NCBI GenBank assembly: GCA_937924995.1
Contig: CALEXY010000017.1
Coordinates: forward strand, 1 to 32,967
Reading direction: 5' to 3'
Length of the DNA stretch: 32,967 nt
Source: an uncultured Candidatus Saccharibacteria bacterium
GTDB lineage: Bacteria; Patescibacteriota; Saccharimonadia; Saccharimonadales; Saccharimonadaceae
In this document: piece by piece, positions 15,965-22,867 of the stretch
How positions within the stretch are numbered: the first letter of the stretch is position 1
Layout of the letters: the number at the start of each line of letters is the position of its first letter
Translations under genes and position numbers: made by a program
Notes under the pieces: generated by a model
Database searches by the model: none
What the model was told of the DNA's origin: nothing
The model's input: only the letters and a program-made list of their open reading frames with translations

Positions 15965-16383
15965 TAGATAGCTCCTAAATCTTTTAATGCTTGTTTGTAG
16001 GTTTCTAAAGCGCGACGACTTTGATTGTAATCGAGCTGGAAATTTTGTTCGTGAGCAATTTGATTGCGCTTTTTATGGACATACCAGACGGAATTCAATT
16101 CAGAAAAACGCTGACTGGAAGCCTTCAGGCGTTCACCCATAGTCTTACCTGGGGCGCCGAGTTCCATCATCGCCTTATCAAGTAGTTTGTCGGCTTCGAT
16201 TACGGCATAATTAAAACTCAAGGGATTATCCCGTGAGAGATTGTTTTCAATTCGCAGGAAGTTTGCTTGGTAATCTTCCTTATCAAAAGTATGAGTACGG
16301 TTACCGAGTTGAGAAATTGAGATAAAGACCAAAATCCCCACAATTAGAACCGCAATTAGGAGAAAGAAAACTGGGGAATTCAT
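15964..16383 (-). CDS. Membrane-anchored HEPN-like protein in the gat operon
   Basis: 139 residues. One N-terminal membrane helix (about 5-25) is followed by an all-helical soluble domain (about 50-139). Near the end is R106-N-Q-I-A-H111, which fits the R-x4-6-H catalytic motif of HEPN ribonuclease-type domains, including the polar residue right after Arg. The helix pattern before and after it also fits HEPN. Its start overlaps the gatA stop (ATGA) and its stop overlaps the gatB start (TAATG), so it is made in step with the amidotransferase. A role at the membrane linked to tRNA charging or RNA is inference. HEPN folds without nuclease activity are common, so this may be structural. Confidence 0.7.
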   Translation of the reverse strand: MNSPVFFLLIAVLIVGILVFISISQLGNRTHTFDKEDYQANFLRIENNLSRDNPLSFNYAVIEADKLLDKAMMELGAPGKTMGERLKASSQRFSELNSVWYVHKKRNQIAHEQNFQLDYNQSRRALETYKQALKDLGAI

Positions 16384-17759
16384 GAGAAATTCTCCTTAGC
16401 AAATTGCAAGAGGTTTTTGTCACTGCGGCGTGGGCCGATTAATTGCAAGCCGACTGGAAGTTCATCTTTGTCACGATTAATTGGAATGGCTAAGCTTGGT
16501 AAACCGGCGAGGTTAATAGGCACGCTCATAACATCTTCTAAGTACATGGCAACAGGGTCATTAACTTTTTCACCCAATTTAAAGGCTGGGGATGGCGAAA
16601 CCGGAGTGAGGATATAATCACATTTTGCAAAAGCTTCTTCGTAGGCCTTAATAATTAGCGTACGAACTTTTTGAGCTTTAAGATAGTAAGCGTCATAAAA
16701 ACCACTACTTAGGACGAAGTTTCCGATCATGATACGGCGTTTGTTTTCAGACATGAAGCCATCATTGCGACTGAGGCCAAAAACTTCTTCGATATTGTGA
16801 GCTTCAGAACTGCGATAGCCATAGCGAATACCATCATAACGCGAGAGATTAGAGGCCACTTCGGCTGGCACTACGACATAATAAACGGCAAGAGCGTACT
16901 TCAAGACCGGCATCGAAAGCTCGACAATTTCGTGACCTTCGGCTTTCAGTTTTTCGATCTGATTTTTCATGGCCTCGCGAATTTCCGGGGCGACATTATC
17001 GTTATCAAAATCTTTAATCACACCGATACGCTTCTTCTCACCAGTTTCGACGGTAGTTTCATTGTAATAATCCGGCAAGGAAGTAAGATCTTTTTCATCT
17101 TGACCACTAGTGATAGACATTAAGAGGTCCATATCTTCTGGGGTCTGAGTAAAGAAGCCAATCGTGTCAGTACTGGAGGCCATCGCCACCACACCATAAC
17201 GTGAAATCGTACCGTAAGTAGGCTTCAGACCATAGACGCCGTTAAAGGAAGCTGGCTGACGAATCGAACCACCAGTGTCGGTACCAGTAGCAAAAGGCAC
17301 AATATCAAGAGCGACAGCGGCGGCGGAACCACCAGAGGAACCACCGGCGACGCGTTCAAAATCCTTGGCGTTATGGGTAGGACCAAAGAAAGAATTTTCC
17401 GTGGAAGAACCGTGAGCAAAGGCATCAAGATTAGTACGGCCGATCATAATGGCGCCTTCAGCTTCGAGCTTGGCGACAGTGGTGGAATCAATCGGTGAAT
17501 GGAGATTCGAGAGAATTTTCGAAGCGGCGGTGGTATTTCCCTGCTTACTCAGGAAGTTATCCTTCAAAGCATAAGGTACACCGGCGAGACGACCAACCTT
17601 TTCACCGTTTTGGATTTTGTGATCGATTTCAGCGGCTTTTTTCAAAGCTTCCTCTTCGTTCAGTGAAATAAAAATGTTGTGACTAGCGTATTTTTTGGCT
17701 TTTTCCAAGGCCTCCTTGACGAGCGAAACCGCGGAAGTATGTAAATCAGCAATTTTCAT
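16380..17759 (-). CDS. gatA: Aspartyl/glutamyl-tRNA amidotransferase subunit A
   Basis: 459 residues; amidase-signature glutaminase that frees ammonia for GatB. The Ser-cisSer-Lys triad is recognisable: Lys in P-Y-A-L-K-D-N-F near 49, the G-G-S-S-G-G-S-A-A-A block near 140, and the nucleophile in G-T-D-T-G-G-S-I-R near 162. The R-Y-G-V-V-A-M-A-S-S-T-D-T-I-G segment and the L-A-G-L-P-S-L-A-I-P end match the family. The start overlaps the gatC stop (TAATG), indicating translational coupling. The protein ends slightly earlier than many homologs but with all catalytic parts present. Confidence 0.97.
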   Translation of the reverse strand: MKIADLHTSAVSLVKEALEKAKKYASHNIFISLNEEEALKKAAEIDHKIQNGEKVGRLAGVPYALKDNFLSKQGNTTAASKILSNLHSPIDSTTVAKLEAEGAIMIGRTNLDAFAHGSSTENSFFGPTHNAKDFERVAGGSSGGSAAAVALDIVPFATGTDTGGSIRQPASFNGVYGLKPTYGTISRYGVVAMASSTDTIGFFTQTPEDMDLLMSITSGQDEKDLTSLPDYYNETTVETGEKKRIGVIKDFDNDNVAPEIREAMKNQIEKLKAEGHEIVELSMPVLKYALAVYYVVVPAEVASNLSRYDGIRYGYRSSEAHNIEEVFGLSRNDGFMSENKRRIMIGNFVLSSGFYDAYYLKAQKVRTLIIKAYEEAFAKCDYILTPVSPSPAFKLGEKVNDPVAMYLEDVMSVPINLAGLPSLAIPINRDKDELPVGLQLIGPRRSDKNLLQFAKENFS

Positions 17760-18046
17760 TAGAGAACCTTCTGTACTTTAATCATATTTTGGGCTTGGTC
17801 AGGTGCGAGTGCGAGAAGTTGCTCTCGGGTGGCATCCTGAGGTTTGATTTCGTCGGCACGCCAAACATTTTCCATCTCAAAGACCTGGTAGGTTGGTTCG
17901 ACCCCAGTAGTATCTAATTCATCAAGCTGAGAAATGTAGCCCACAATATTAGTGACGTCCTGCTGGAGGGCGGAAATTTCGGCATCGGTGAGCTGCAAAT
18001 TGGACAGCTTGGCTAAGTGTAAAATATCATCACGCGTATTATTCAT
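17759..18046 (-). CDS. gatC: Aspartyl/glutamyl-tRNA amidotransferase subunit C
   Basis: 95 residues, the normal size. GatC wraps around GatA and GatB and stabilises the complex. It has the family start (H-L-A-K-L-S-N-L-Q-L-T) and the Y-I-S-Q-L-D-E-L-D-T-T-G-V-E-P-T-Y block. First gene of the operon. The ATG at 18046 is 7 nt after a TGATATAAT extended -10, so the operon mRNA is predicted to be leaderless. Presence of GatCAB is consistent with an organism that charges Gln and/or Asn tRNAs indirectly. Confidence 0.95.
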   Translation of the reverse strand: MNNTRDDILHLAKLSNLQLTDAEISALQQDVTNIVGYISQLDELDTTGVEPTYQVFEMENVWRADEIKPQDATREQLLALAPDQAQNMIKVQKVL

Positions 18047-18053
18047 AAGATAT

Positions 18054-18062
18054 ATTATATCA
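18054..18062 (-). promoter_or_regulatory. gat operon extended -10 promoter
   Basis: TGA followed by TATAAT (core 18054-18059), 7 nt from the gatC ATG. Confidence 0.6.
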
Positions 18063-18110
18063 TTTTTTCGATTATGATATTTTATAAAAATTAGTGTATA
18101 TTTATATTAA

Positions 18111-18428
18111 ATGAGTACAAACTTAGCCGAAATAGCAATACGAGATGGTAAAAAATTGGCTGATGAAATAAAATCAGCTACCACTGAATCTCAGTTAGAT
18201 GAGCTAGAAAACAAAGTTGAGAAATATACTATTTTCCTGGATGATAATTTTAGCTATTCGAATGACTCTCTACCTGAAGATGATAGATTTTGTGAATTAT
18301 CTTTTTATATCTATATGGCGCTCAATGAAAAAAGAGACCACCTAGAATATTATAATGCTCACCCAGAATTAACTAGTGAAGGTGCGCAAGACTTTCTTGA
18401 TTATCTGGAATCCATGAAATGGATTTAA
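18111..18428 (+). CDS. Small acidic hypothetical protein
   Basis: 105 residues, predicted mostly helical and acidic (E-S-Q-L-D-E-L-E-N-K-V-E-K early, E-L-T-S-E-G-A-Q-D-F-L-D-Y-L-E late). No signal peptide, membrane helix or motif I can name. The ATG lies about 8 nt after a TATATT -10 with a poor -35 (ATGATA, 17 nt away), so it is probably leaderless. It is divergent from gatC and convergent with the next small gene, in an AT-rich stretch that looks like accessory DNA. Function unknown. Confidence 0.6.
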   Translation: MSTNLAEIAIRDGKKLADEIKSATTESQLDELENKVEKYTIFLDDNFSYSNDSLPEDDRFCELSFYIYMALNEKRDHLEYYNAHPELTSEGAQDFLDYLESMKWI

Positions 18429-18443
18429 TTAATATGTATAGGA

Positions 18444-18755
18444 TTAATTCAACTGATTTTTAAATTTTTGATAAGACTCTTGCATCATATCTAGATATTT
18501 TTGTTTATCAGCTAAATTTGGCTCCACAAAACCATCACTTGATGCATTCATCATGAAAAAATCGGCATCCTTAGCTGAATCTGGTAAAAGTAAAAATGGA
18601 CTAGATTCGTAGCTGAATTTCTCTTTCAAGCTCCACATTTCCTGCTCGAAATTATTATAATCTTGCACCGAAAATTCAGAGGCTGGTTTTAAAAGATATT
18701 TTTCGTAGAGTTTTAGAATTTCCTGGTATATTTGATTATCCATACTAATATTCAT
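18444..18755 (-). CDS. Small hypothetical protein
   Basis: 103 residues, soluble, rich in Tyr, Phe, Glu and Asn, predicted helical. I do not recognise it. The start could be the ATG at 18755 or the one at 18743 (the fifth codon). A -10-like TAATAT preceded by TGT overlaps the first ATG, which would favour 18743. It ends 16 nt from the convergent gene at 18111-18428, in the same AT-rich accessory stretch. Function unknown. Confidence 0.55.
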   Translation of the reverse strand: MNISMDNQIYQEILKLYEKYLLKPASEFSVQDYNNFEQEMWSLKEKFSYESSPFLLLPDSAKDADFFMMNASSDGFVEPNLADKQKYLDMMQESYQKFKNQLN

Positions 18756-18785
18756 ATTAACACGGAAAAATTCAAAAATTCCCCA

Positions 18786-19099
18786 CTAAGCGATTCGTGC
18801 TAATGAAAAAACATACTCAAAATTGTCAAATTTTTTAGAGCTAAAGAAATAATTATGATTACACTTGAATCTATCGAGAATCGTAATTCCTAATTCATTA
18901 GCAAAAATCCTCTCTTCTGCGTCCATATCATCAAATTGATAATCTCTACAAATCAAAATATAATTATCGCCAATATTATTTTTTAATTTATAAATCTTAC
19001 AATCAGGTTCGAAATCAATGATATCAACAAAAGTCAGCTTTTCGTCAAAATTAAAAGAGTTTACATTTTTTCTACTTCTGCTTTATTTAGAATTATCAT
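18786..19099 (-). pseudogene. Small hypothetical gene with a frameshift in a poly-A run
   Basis: An open frame of about 90 codons ending at the TAG at 18786-18788 has no start codon of its own. The frame before it starts at ATG 19099, runs about 11 codons (I-I-L-N-K-A-E-V-E-K) and stops at TAA. The two frames meet at a run of six A on the minus strand (19066-19071); a seventh A would join them into about 105 residues. A TATAAT (19106-19111) lies 6 nt before the ATG at 19099, the spacing seen at intact genes here. The peptide is soluble, acidic and unrecognised. It may be decayed, recoded, phase-variable or a sequencing slip. Confidence 0.5.
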
Positions 19100-19152
19100 A
19101 TCCATATTATAAAGCAATTTATTGCTGTCTCGATGGTGCTACAAGTTAAAAA

Positions 19153-19186
19153 TTAAGAAAACTACCTTTTTCGGTAGCTTTCTTAA
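19153..19186 (-). terminator. ABC transporter operon terminator
   Basis: A 14-bp stem on the minus strand (TTAAGAAAGCTACC with GGTAGTTTTCTTAA, one G-U pair) around a 6-nt loop, then a T-rich tail. It lies downstream of the permease stop and of the duplicated tail fragment. Confidence 0.7.
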
Positions 19187-19227
19187 TCTAATCAAGCTAA
19201 GGATTTTTACCTTAACTAATATGTTTC

Positions 19228-19264
19228 CTAGTCACGTCGGACTTGCTTTTCGAAAATGACTTCC
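19228..19264 (-). pseudogene. Leftover C-terminal tail of a second permease copy
   Basis: Just after the permease stop, another frame reads E-V-I-F-E-K-Q-V-R-R-D then TAG (19228-19230). It closely repeats the permease's own last residues I-I-S-E-K-Q-L-R-R-D. This looks like the end of a deleted tandem paralog, or a small tail duplication. It has no start codon. Confidence 0.45.
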
Positions 19265-21451
19265 TTAATCTCGGCGGAGCTGCTTTTCCGAGATGATGCG
19301 CTTGCTACTGATATAAGTCAGGAGGAAATAACCACCATAAATCAGCACGATCATCGAAACGGTCATTGGGATCGAAGCGAGGAGTCCGTCAGAGCCGAAT
19401 GATTCAATAATACTCGAGGCGAACATGATACCAAAAATGGAATGGATGATGCCGATAAGTAATGGCGCAATAAAGAAGATTGCGATCTGGACGAAGAGTG
19501 CACGGTTCAACATCTTATTACTGGCGCCGAGGCGACGTAAGGCAGCATATTTTTCAGTATTATCGGAAGATTCAGAAAGTTGCTTAAGGGCCAGAATCGC
19601 AGCAGAAGAAATAAGGAAGATAGTACCGAGGTAGAAGCCAACGAAAGTGGCAATGGCTTGCATGCCGACCATACCAGATTTTACTAATAATTTGGTGTAA
19701 AAATTAATGGCAACACCGCTTGGACGATCAGCTTGCTTAGCGGAGCTTCCGGCTTTCTGTGTGTCCTCCTCAGATGAATTAACCGCATTAACTAATACAC
19801 CTCCGAGGTCGAAAGCCTTGCGTAAATCATCATCAATCTGTTCGGCAGTGCGGGTGCCGCTGAGATTATAATTCATCAGCATGGCTTGAGTACCGATTGG
19901 CTGGTCAGTAATCACCTGGTCTGGCACAACGAGGATACCAGTATTAGACTTAAAACCGGATGAAGTAATGAAACCTTCTTGGTGTTTTTTGGCAGCTGGG
20001 TTGAGGGTGAAATTACGATATTTAATTTGAGTATTGCCTGCAAGAGTTTTGTCGAGAATCTCCGCCATAGTCTTAAAGTCGGCCAGGAACTGATATTGAT
20101 CATCCTTCAAATGAACTTCATCACGATGATAGAGCTTCGCGAGTTTATTATAATCAGAGACACGAACCATTGGCACAGTAGTTTTCGACATGAAGGCTTC
20201 CGCAGTCCCCGTCATAACTCCTGACGGTAAAATTTGACCAAAAGTGAATTTACTATCAGCATAGACATTCAGTTCAAGATGATCTTTAACATCTTTCGCA
20301 AGGTCTGGATTTCGATCAATCAAATTTTGATAGAGGGATTTTTTCATGTAGGCCTGGGAAGTGGCAAGAGCAGCTTTTTCCTGGTCGCTAGACATGTGGG
20401 ATAAATAGCCAACACTACTATTCGAGCCGTAAACCGCGAGATAATCAGTCAGTTCGGTCATAGCGTCAACTGGTGTATTGTAGGCTAACTCCTTTTTCAT
20501 CGATTCATTGATCGAGAAACAGAGTGAAAGGATGCTAATCGTGAGGAACAGCAAGAGGCTTATCAAAGACATGGAAACTACGGCGGTATTCACTTTGCTG
20601 GAAATCTGGCGGAAGACGAAGGAATTTAAACCCTTGAAATAGAACTTCTTACTACGAGTGACAATTTCCATAATCAAACCGGAAAGCGACCAGAAGATTA
20701 GAAAAGTGGCAACTACGCCAGCCATAACCGGCCAAAGGAGATTATAGACACGGTCCATGAGAGAGACTTTGTCATTATTGACCCACCAATAAGCATAACC
20801 GAGTACCGAAGCAGAAACGACGAAAACAATGGCGCGAAGCAGCGGATTTTTCAGGAAGGCTTTTTCGGATTTCTTGCTACCCTGAAGTAACTCAATAATC
20901 TTTAGACGTCCGACAATGATAGTATTGAAGAAAATCACAATGAGATAGATGAGGCCGAAGTAAAGAATGGTATCGAAGAAGGCTTTTTCAGAGAAGACAA
21001 AGGTAAATTTGTCCATATTGGTTTCGAAAAGCTTGGCAATCAAAACACTGATTAACTGAGAAACGCCGATACCAAGCAAGAGACCGACACCAAGGGAGAT
21101 TACGCCAATCATCAAGGTTTCGAAGAAGAGGAGGCGCGAGATTTTGCGCTTACTCATACCGAGTGTGAGATAGATGGCAAATTCTTTATTACGACGTTTA
21201 ATCAAGAAGCGGGAGGCGTAGATAATCAAAGCACCGAGAATAAAGACCACGAGAATACTCATACCAGAGAGAATTTTCGCGAGCAAATCGACGATGAGTT
21301 TGCGAGAGTTATTTAATTCAAGCACAGCCGCTTGGGAGCCGACGGAATTAAAAACATAGAAAAGCGTAACACCGAGCACTAACGTAAAGAAATAAATCGC
21401 ATAGTCCTTGATGCTGCGCGTAATATTTCGAAACGAAAGCTTAAATAACAT
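19265..21451 (-). CDS. BceB-type ABC transporter permease (FtsX/MacB-like)
   Basis: 728 residues from ATG 21451. That start has GGAGG 8 nt upstream and overlaps the end of the ATPase gene by 11 nt; a GTG at 21466 is the alternative. Layout: one N-terminal membrane helix, an FtsX-like trio of helices (about 50-190), further helices to about 310, a large extracellular domain (about 320-590) and three C-terminal helices (about 610-715). This 10-helix plan with a big outside domain before the last helices is typical of BceB/YtsD-type permeases. These pump out or sense cell-wall-active peptides, or act as export pumps. No sensor kinase or regulator gene is adjacent, so substrate and control are unknown. 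Confidence 0.85.
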   Translation of the reverse strand: MLFKLSFRNITRSIKDYAIYFFTLVLGVTLFYVFNSVGSQAAVLELNNSRKLIVDLLAKILSGMSILVVFILGALIIYASRFLIKRRNKEFAIYLTLGMSKRKISRLLFFETLMIGVISLGVGLLLGIGVSQLISVLIAKLFETNMDKFTFVFSEKAFFDTILYFGLIYLIVIFFNTIIVGRLKIIELLQGSKKSEKAFLKNPLLRAIVFVVSASVLGYAYWWVNNDKVSLMDRVYNLLWPVMAGVVATFLIFWSLSGLIMEIVTRSKKFYFKGLNSFVFRQISSKVNTAVVSMSLISLLLFLTISILSLCFSINESMKKELAYNTPVDAMTELTDYLAVYGSNSSVGYLSHMSSDQEKAALATSQAYMKKSLYQNLIDRNPDLAKDVKDHLELNVYADSKFTFGQILPSGVMTGTAEAFMSKTTVPMVRVSDYNKLAKLYHRDEVHLKDDQYQFLADFKTMAEILDKTLAGNTQIKYRNFTLNPAAKKHQEGFITSSGFKSNTGILVVPDQVITDQPIGTQAMLMNYNLSGTRTAEQIDDDLRKAFDLGGVLVNAVNSSEEDTQKAGSSAKQADRPSGVAINFYTKLLVKSGMVGMQAIATFVGFYLGTIFLISSAAILALKQLSESSDNTEKYAALRRLGASNKMLNRALFVQIAIFFIAPLLIGIIHSIFGIMFASSIIESFGSDGLLASIPMTVSMIVLIYGGYFLLTYISSKRIISEKQLRRD

Positions 21452-22217
21452 CAGCGTCGCCTCCACCTAGGGTAGACATCACGCGGATGATTTCATCGAA
21501 GAATTCCTTGCGAGTCTTATTTTCGCGGTGAATTTCATCGTAAATTTGACCGTCCTTGATAAAAATAATGCGGGATGCAAAGCTGGCCGAGAAAGCATCG
21601 TGGGTGACCATGAGGATGGTGGCCTGAAGTTCTTGATTCAGATAATCGAAGCGCTCAAGGAGAAGTTTAGAAGATTTCGAATCGAGTGCACCAGTTGGCT
21701 CATCAGCAAGGACTAACTTCGGATTAGTGATAATAGCACGAGCGGAGGCGACGCGCTGTTTTTGACCACCTGAGAGTTGATATGGGAATTTCTGTAAAAT
21801 GGATTCAATATCAAGATTCTTAGCGACGGCTTTAACTCTTTCGTCGATTTCGGAGGCCTTGACGTTCTGAATCGAGAGAGCCAATGCGATATTTTCGTAG
21901 GCAGTGAGATTATCGAGGAGGTTAAAATCCTGGAAGATAAAACCAAGCGATTCACGACGGAAGCGGTTAAGCTTCTCGCCTTTTAGTTTCGTAATATCGG
22001 TACCGTCGACGAAGATTTGGCCAGAGGTCGGACGATCAATCGTGGAAATCATGTTTAAAGTAGTACTCTTACCAGAGCCGGAGGCACCCATGATCGCGAG
22101 AAACTCGCCTTTCTCTACCTCAAAAGAAAGGTTATCGACGGCCTTCGTGAGGCTATTTCCCTTGCCAAAAGTCTTAGTGACTTTTTCAACAGAGAGAATT
22201 TTATTTGTATTAGCCAT
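21441..22217 (-). CDS. BceA/MacB-type ABC transporter ATP-binding protein
   Basis: 258 residues. Complete ATPase: Walker A G-A-S-G-S-G-K-S-T near 44-52, Q-loop F-Q-D-F-N-L-L, signature L-S-G-G-Q-K-Q-R near 148, Walker B L-V-L-A-D-E-P-T-G-A-L-D, and H-switch V-T-H-D. This matches the LolD/MacB/BceA subfamily that pairs with FtsX-type permeases. AGGAGG sits just upstream of the ATG, and the permease start overlaps the end of this gene, so the two form a two-gene operon. Length is normal apart from a C-terminal extension of some 25 residues (R-V-M-S-T-L-G-G-G-D-A-D). Confidence 0.93.
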   Translation of the reverse strand: MANTNKILSVEKVTKTFGKGNSLTKAVDNLSFEVEKGEFLAIMGASGSGKSTTLNMISTIDRPTSGQIFVDGTDITKLKGEKLNRFRRESLGFIFQDFNLLDNLTAYENIALALSIQNVKASEIDERVKAVAKNLDIESILQKFPYQLSGGQKQRVASARAIITNPKLVLADEPTGALDSKSSKLLLERFDYLNQELQATILMVTHDAFSASFASRIIFIKDGQIYDEIHRENKTRKEFFDEIIRVMSTLGGGDADVI

Positions 22218-22253
22218 TTACCTCCTAACAAATAATTATATGTAACTTATTTT

Positions 22254-22262
22254 ATTTTAGCA
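22254..22262 (-). promoter_or_regulatory. ABC operon extended -10 promoter
   Basis: TGC followed by TAAAAT (core 22254-22259), with a weak TTCGAT 16 nt upstream. Gives a ~30-nt leader that carries AGGAGG. Confidence 0.5.
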
Positions 22263-22268
22263 TAAAAG

Positions 22269-22277
22269 TGATATTAT
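22269..22277 (+). promoter_or_regulatory. Extended -10 of the UDG-family gene
   Basis: TGA followed by TATTAT (core 22272-22277), 9 nt before the ATG at 22287; divergent from the ABC operon promoter only a few bases away. Confidence 0.45.
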
Positions 22278-22286
22278 CGAATTAAG

Positions 22287-22865
22287 ATGAATAGATTCGA
22301 TGAAATTACTGAAAAGTTAAAATGTGATCCGAGAAATGTTTTATATACCGAGCGCAATGTGGGACCAATTTACCAACTGAGCGATAAGGCAGAAATATTA
22401 ATCATCGGGCAAGCACCTGGCCGAAAGGTAGAAGAGAGTGGGGTGCCATTTGCGGATAAATCTGGCGAAAAGCTGCGCGAATGGATGGGTGTGAGTGAAG
22501 AAGAATTTTACTCTGAAAAAATTGCGATTCTGCCAATGGATTTTTATTACCCTGGTAAGGGTAAAACCGGCGATCTGCCACCACGAAAATTTATCGCCGA
22601 AGAATACCACCCAGAAATCTTAAAATTAATGCCGAACATCAAGCTTACGATTTTGATTGGACAATATGCGATGAAGTATTACCTCGGCTCCAAAGCTCGG
22701 GAAAATTTAACCGAGACGGTACGTGCATTCCAAGATTATCTGCCCGAATATTTCCCAATCGTACACCCCAGCCCACTCAATTTTCGCTGGCAGGCAAAGA
22801 ACCCTTGGTTCGAGAAAGAGGTAGTACCAGTATTACGAGAGCGTGTAAGGAAGATTTTAAAATAA
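22287..22865 (+). CDS. Uracil-DNA glycosylase superfamily protein
   Basis: 192 residues. Motif A reads G-Q-A-P-G-R-K-V-E-E-S-G-V-P-F (about 41-55) and motif B H-P-S-P-L-N-F-R-W near 165-173. In between are Y-Y-P-G-K-G and G-D-L-P-P-R, and the end has N-P-W-F-E-K-E-V. These match the family of small UDG-fold proteins annotated as uracil-DNA glycosylase family; activity on uracil is inferred. No Fe-S Cys cluster of family 4/5 enzymes is seen. The start ATG lies 9 nt after a -10, so it has almost no leader. It is convergent with uvrB: the two stop codons are 2 nt apart with no terminator between. Confidence 0.85.
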   Translation: MNRFDEITEKLKCDPRNVLYTERNVGPIYQLSDKAEILIIGQAPGRKVEESGVPFADKSGEKLREWMGVSEEEFYSEKIAILPMDFYYPGKGKTGDLPPRKFIAEEYHPEILKLMPNIKLTILIGQYAMKYYLGSKARENLTETVRAFQDYLPEYFPIVHPSPLNFRWQAKNPWFEKEVVPVLRERVRKILK

Positions 22866-22867
22866 TT

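Noticed and set aside
18756..19264. Toxin-antitoxin module among the small AT-rich genes
   Set aside because: The small proteins at 18111, 18444 and 18786 are not in an operon, are partly convergent, and show no toxin or DNA-binding motif I can recognise.
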